From contig JAPUIV010000223.1 of assembly GCA_027296665.1 (NCBI GenBank), positions 1 to 8,054 on the forward strand: a DNA stretch of 8,054 nt, written 5' to 3'. The number at the start of each line of letters is the position of its first letter. Within the stretch, counting starts at the first letter, position 1. Below are positions 5,866 through 8,054 of this stretch, in pieces. This DNA is from Acidobacteriota bacterium (GTDB lineage Bacteria > Acidobacteriota > Polarisedimenticolia > JAPUIV01). The translations under genes and the position numbers were made by a program. The notes beneath the pieces were generated by a model. The model was not told the origin of the DNA, did not search any database, and saw only the letters and a program-made list of their open reading frames with translations.

Positions 5866-6255
5866 GTGATTGTCGGAATCGGTACTGATGTCAGCGACAT
5901 CAACAGGTTCGCCCGGGCCATCTCCCGGCGCGGGGATCGGCTTCTCCACCGCGTGTTCACTCCGGACGAAATCTCCTATTGCATGACGGCCCGGCATCCG
6001 GCTGCCCATTTCGCCGCCCGCTTCGCCGCCAAGGAGGCGGTGTTCAAGGCGCTCGGAACCGGATGGGGCCAGGGGGTCCGCTGGACCGAAGTGGAAGTGG
6101 AGCGGGGGAAACGGGGGCAACCGACCATCCGCCTTTCCGGGGCGGCTCGAAAGCGGGCTGAGTCTCTCGGAACCGGCCGGGTCTGGCTGAGCTTGAGCAC
6201 CGAAAAGGAGCAGGCCTTGGCCTTCGCAATCCTCGAATCAATTCCCAAGTCATGA
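5866..6255 (+). CDS. acpS: Holo-[acyl-carrier-protein] synthase AcpS
   Basis: AcpS transfers 4'-phosphopantetheine from CoA to the serine of apo-ACP, activating it for fatty-acid synthesis in the cytoplasm. The 129-residue product has typical length. It shows the N-terminal MIVGIGTDVSDINRF with the metal ligand D8, RVFTPDEISYC, and the signature ARFAAKEAVFKALGTG with E57 and K61. The start is GTG, preceded at four bases by GGAGG. The closing motif, usually S-[VIL]-[ST]-H followed by an acidic helix (VSITHTKEYA in B. subtilis), reads LSLSTEKEQALAFAILE here, so the conserved histidine is threonine. All else looks intact, so activity is likely but not certain. It is the first gene of a rightward block and its stop overlaps the next start (ATGA). 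Confidence 0.93.
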   Translation: MIVGIGTDVSDINRFARAISRRGDRLLHRVFTPDEISYCMTARHPAAHFAARFAAKEAVFKALGTGWGQGVRWTEVEVERGKRGQPTIRLSGAARKRAESLGTGRVWLSLSTEKEQALAFAILESIPKS

Positions 6256-7151
6256 CGGACCCGGTCGTTCCAGGAAGACTCCGGGATAGACCCGCGGCCC
6301 TTAGGCTCCTCTGGGCCATCCTGATCACCGCCGCGATCATGATCATCGAGATCGTGGGCGGCTACCTGAGCAACAGCCTGGCGTTGTTGTCCGACGCCGG
6401 GCATATGTTCACCGATCTCCTCGCCTTGGGGTTATGTTATTTCGGGATCTGGGCTGCCAAGCGACCCGCATCGGGGAAGGCCTCTTTTGGATACCATAGG
6501 GTCGAGATCCTGGTCGCCCTGGCGAACGGATCGATTCTGGTCCTGGTTGCCTGCGTCATTGTGTACAAGGCGGTAGGGCGGATGGTGCACCCTCCCACTG
6601 TCGAGGTGTTCACCATGATGGCAGTGGCGGGGGTGGGGCTGATCGCCAACGGTATCTCCGTCATGCTCCTCGCCGGCAGCGGCCGGAACCTGAACCTCAG
6701 GGCGGCCCGCTGGCACGTGCTCGGTGACACCCTCTCCTCGCTCGGGGTGATACTCGGGGGGGGGCTCATCTGGCTCACCGGATGGTTGATCATCGACCCT
6801 CTGCTGAGCTGCACCATTGCCGTTGTGATCGTAATCGGTGCGTTCGGACTGTTGAAGGAGTCGGTTGACGTTCTCCTGGAGGCGACTCCGCGGGGGATCC
6901 GGCTTCACGACATCTCCCGGTCCATCGGGGAGGTTTCGGGCATCGCGGCGGTTCACGACCTGCACGTGTGGAGCATCACCACGGGAATGATCGCCCTGAG
7001 CGGTCATGTTGTGGTGAATGCCGGCAATCTGTCGGAAACCGACGATCTGTTGAATCGGATCAAGATGATGCTGAAACAGGATTTCAAAATTGACCACACC
7101 ACCATTCAGGTGGAATCCGAATCCTATGATGAGGTGGGACAGATTCACTGA
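6252..7151 (+). CDS. Cation diffusion facilitator (CDF) family Zn/Co/Cd efflux protein
   Basis: This proton-coupled inner-membrane exporter of divalent metals is of the ZitB/CzcD type. The product is 299 residues, with about six hydrophobic segments in the first 205 residues and a cytoplasmic C-terminal domain. Transport-site ligands are clear: H51 and D55 in TM2 (SDAGHMFTD) and H155 and D159 in TM5 (WHVLGD). The HxxxD-HxxxD pattern is associated with zinc preference in this family. The FGYHRVEIL motif follows TM2. The C-terminal domain carries HDLHVWSITTG (235-245), SGHVVV and DHTTIQVE (281-288), as in CDF dimerisation domains. The loop between TM4 and TM5 (about GSGRNLNLRAARW) is short and lacks the histidine-rich stretch of many zinc members. 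It starts with ATG overlapping the acpS stop and has no clear ribosome-binding site of its own, so it probably depends on coupled translation. I see no metal-responsive operator. Confidence 0.94.
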   Translation: MTDPVVPGRLRDRPAALRLLWAILITAAIMIIEIVGGYLSNSLALLSDAGHMFTDLLALGLCYFGIWAAKRPASGKASFGYHRVEILVALANGSILVLVACVIVYKAVGRMVHPPTVEVFTMMAVAGVGLIANGISVMLLAGSGRNLNLRAARWHVLGDTLSSLGVILGGGLIWLTGWLIIDPLLSCTIAVVIVIGAFGLLKESVDVLLEATPRGIRLHDISRSIGEVSGIAAVHDLHVWSITTGMIALSGHVVVNAGNLSETDDLLNRIKMMLKQDFKIDHTTIQVESESYDEVGQIH

Positions 7152-7193
7152 CCGAAGCGGGAAGAGTCGAACGGGCGCAGGGGAAAGGTCGCA

Positions 7194-8054
7194 ATGGGAC
7201 GTGTGAGACAGGCAAAGAGCCGGTTTCTTGAGAAGTTGGCGCACTTCGTTGTCCAGAACCCCGGGAATGTCCTTATCGTCGGGGCGGCCTTGTCCCTGGT
7301 CGGCTTGTTCCTGGCCCGCGGCCTGGAGATTCGATCCGACCTTGCCGATTTTCTTCCGGAATCCTCGCCGGTGATTCGATCCTTCCGGCAAATCGTGGAA
7401 CATTTTGGCACTTCGGACCATCTGATCATCGCGATCAAGGGCAACGGGGAGGACGATGCCGAATTGCGCGAGATCCTCGCCGACCGCCTGGCAGAAAAAC
7501 TGGAAGCGTCGGCCCGGATCGATTACCTGGACTACCGGGTCGACCAGGAAACCATAGAGTTGTACCGGCGAAGCCTTCTGCCTTATGCCCTGGTGTACCT
7601 GGCCGATTCGGGGCTGGAGGAAATGGAAAATAGGCTCTCCGATGAGGGGATCCGGGAACAGATCCGGGAGAACCGGCGAATGCTTTTGTCGCCGGCCTCT
7701 TCTGTCACCAAGAAACTGGTCCGTCTCGATCTGCTGGGGTTTCGCACCCTGTTCCGCCCCATGGTGGCGGGCCGCGGCGGAAACCTGCAGATGAACCTGC
7801 GGGACGGGTATCTGTTCTCGAAAGACCTCGGCCTTCTGCTGATTATCGCGAAACCGATCCGTCCGGCGCAGGATATCCCGTTCACCCGGGCTCTCATGGC
7901 GGAGGTGAAGCTGCTGGCGGAGGAAAGCCTCGCCGAGATCGAGGACGCGGGTGAGAATCTTGATTCCGTCCGGATCGGAATGACCGGCGGTTATGCCTTC
8001 GTGGTCGAGAATGAAGTCATACTGAAGAAGGATATCTTTTTTACCTTGATCACA
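7194..8054 (+). CDS. RND/MMPL-superfamily exporter, N-terminal part (runs off right edge)
   Basis: An open frame runs from ATG 7194 to the last base with no stop: 287 residues of a larger protein. The start is supported by AGGGGAAAGG at 7179-7188, five bases upstream, and no alternative start lies between it and the CDF stop. Residues 1-24 are basic and polar, and 25-41 (NVLIVGAALSLVGLFLA) form a first membrane helix. Then comes EIRSDLADFLPESSPVIRSFRQIVEHFGTSDHLIIAIKG, the typical opening of the first periplasmic domain of MMPL/RND exporters, including HpnN-like hopanoid transporters. The domain continues to about 275, with KDLGLLLIIAKPIRPAQDIPFTRALMAEV near 205-233. The window ends as ILKKDIFFTLIT begins TM2. 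Family members are usually 750-900 residues with 12 helices. The cargo cannot be read here; lipids or hopanoids are possible. It follows the CDF gene by 42 bases in the same orientation. Confidence 0.85.
   Translation, partial: MGRVRQAKSRFLEKLAHFVVQNPGNVLIVGAALSLVGLFLARGLEIRSDLADFLPESSPVIRSFRQIVEHFGTSDHLIIAIKGNGEDDAELREILADRLAEKLEASARIDYLDYRVDQETIELYRRSLLPYALVYLADSGLEEMENRLSDEGIREQIRENRRMLLSPASSVTKKLVRLDLLGFRTLFRPMVAGRGGNLQMNLRDGYLFSKDLGLLLIIAKPIRPAQDIPFTRALMAEVKLLAEESLAEIEDAGENLDSVRIGMTGGYAFVVENEVILKKDIFFTLIT

Noticed and set aside
6432..7421. 329-codon minus-strand frame across the CDF and MMPL genes
   Set aside because: It is antisense to two genes with clear motifs, and the translation is His/Asp/Gln-rich without family features.

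Overview
This is a GC-rich, densely packed bacterial chromosomal segment with nine protein-coding genes: seven complete, one cut at each edge. I see no mobile element, CRISPR array, rRNA or tRNA. A UDP-diacylglucosamine hydrolase-like gene (lpxH-like), a predicted lipoprotein and an RND/MMPL exporter point to a diderm (Gram-negative-type) organism. Frequent GTG/TTG starts and many G/C third codon positions fit a high-GC lineage such as Desulfobacterota or Acidobacteriota, but the sequence does not settle the phylum.

Left block, plus strand (1-4995). queC (5' end missing by a few codons), queA and tgt form a queuosine (Q) tRNA-modification operon. queC overlaps queA by ATGA, and tgt follows 9 bases after queA from a TTG start. 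QueC makes preQ0. Tgt exchanges guanine 34 of GUN-anticodon tRNAs for preQ1. QueA adds the epoxycyclopentane ring. Downstream on the same strand are an unrecognised predicted lipoprotein with TPR-like helical repeats and an LpxH-like calcineurin-fold phosphoesterase. These two look like cell-envelope genes reading on from the queuosine genes.

Middle, minus strand (4868-5758). A class IV PLP aminotransferase converges on the lpxH-like gene. The two coding regions overlap tail-to-tail by 128 bp, with no terminator between them.

Right block, plus strand (5866-8054). After a 107-bp divergent intergenic region come acpS (holo-ACP synthase), a zinc-type CDF efflux protein overlapping acpS by ATGA, and the N-terminal 287 residues of an RND/MMPL-family exporter that runs off the right edge. 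The intergenic region holds a consensus -35 box for the aminotransferase and a perfect 7-bp hairpin that buries the acpS ribosome-binding site.

Most of the window is housekeeping, and I do not see a clearly new multi-gene system. The points most worth a second look are the unknown lipoprotein, the convergent overlap, the acpS hairpin, the possibly leaderless aminotransferase transcript, and unusual residues in AcpS and QueA.
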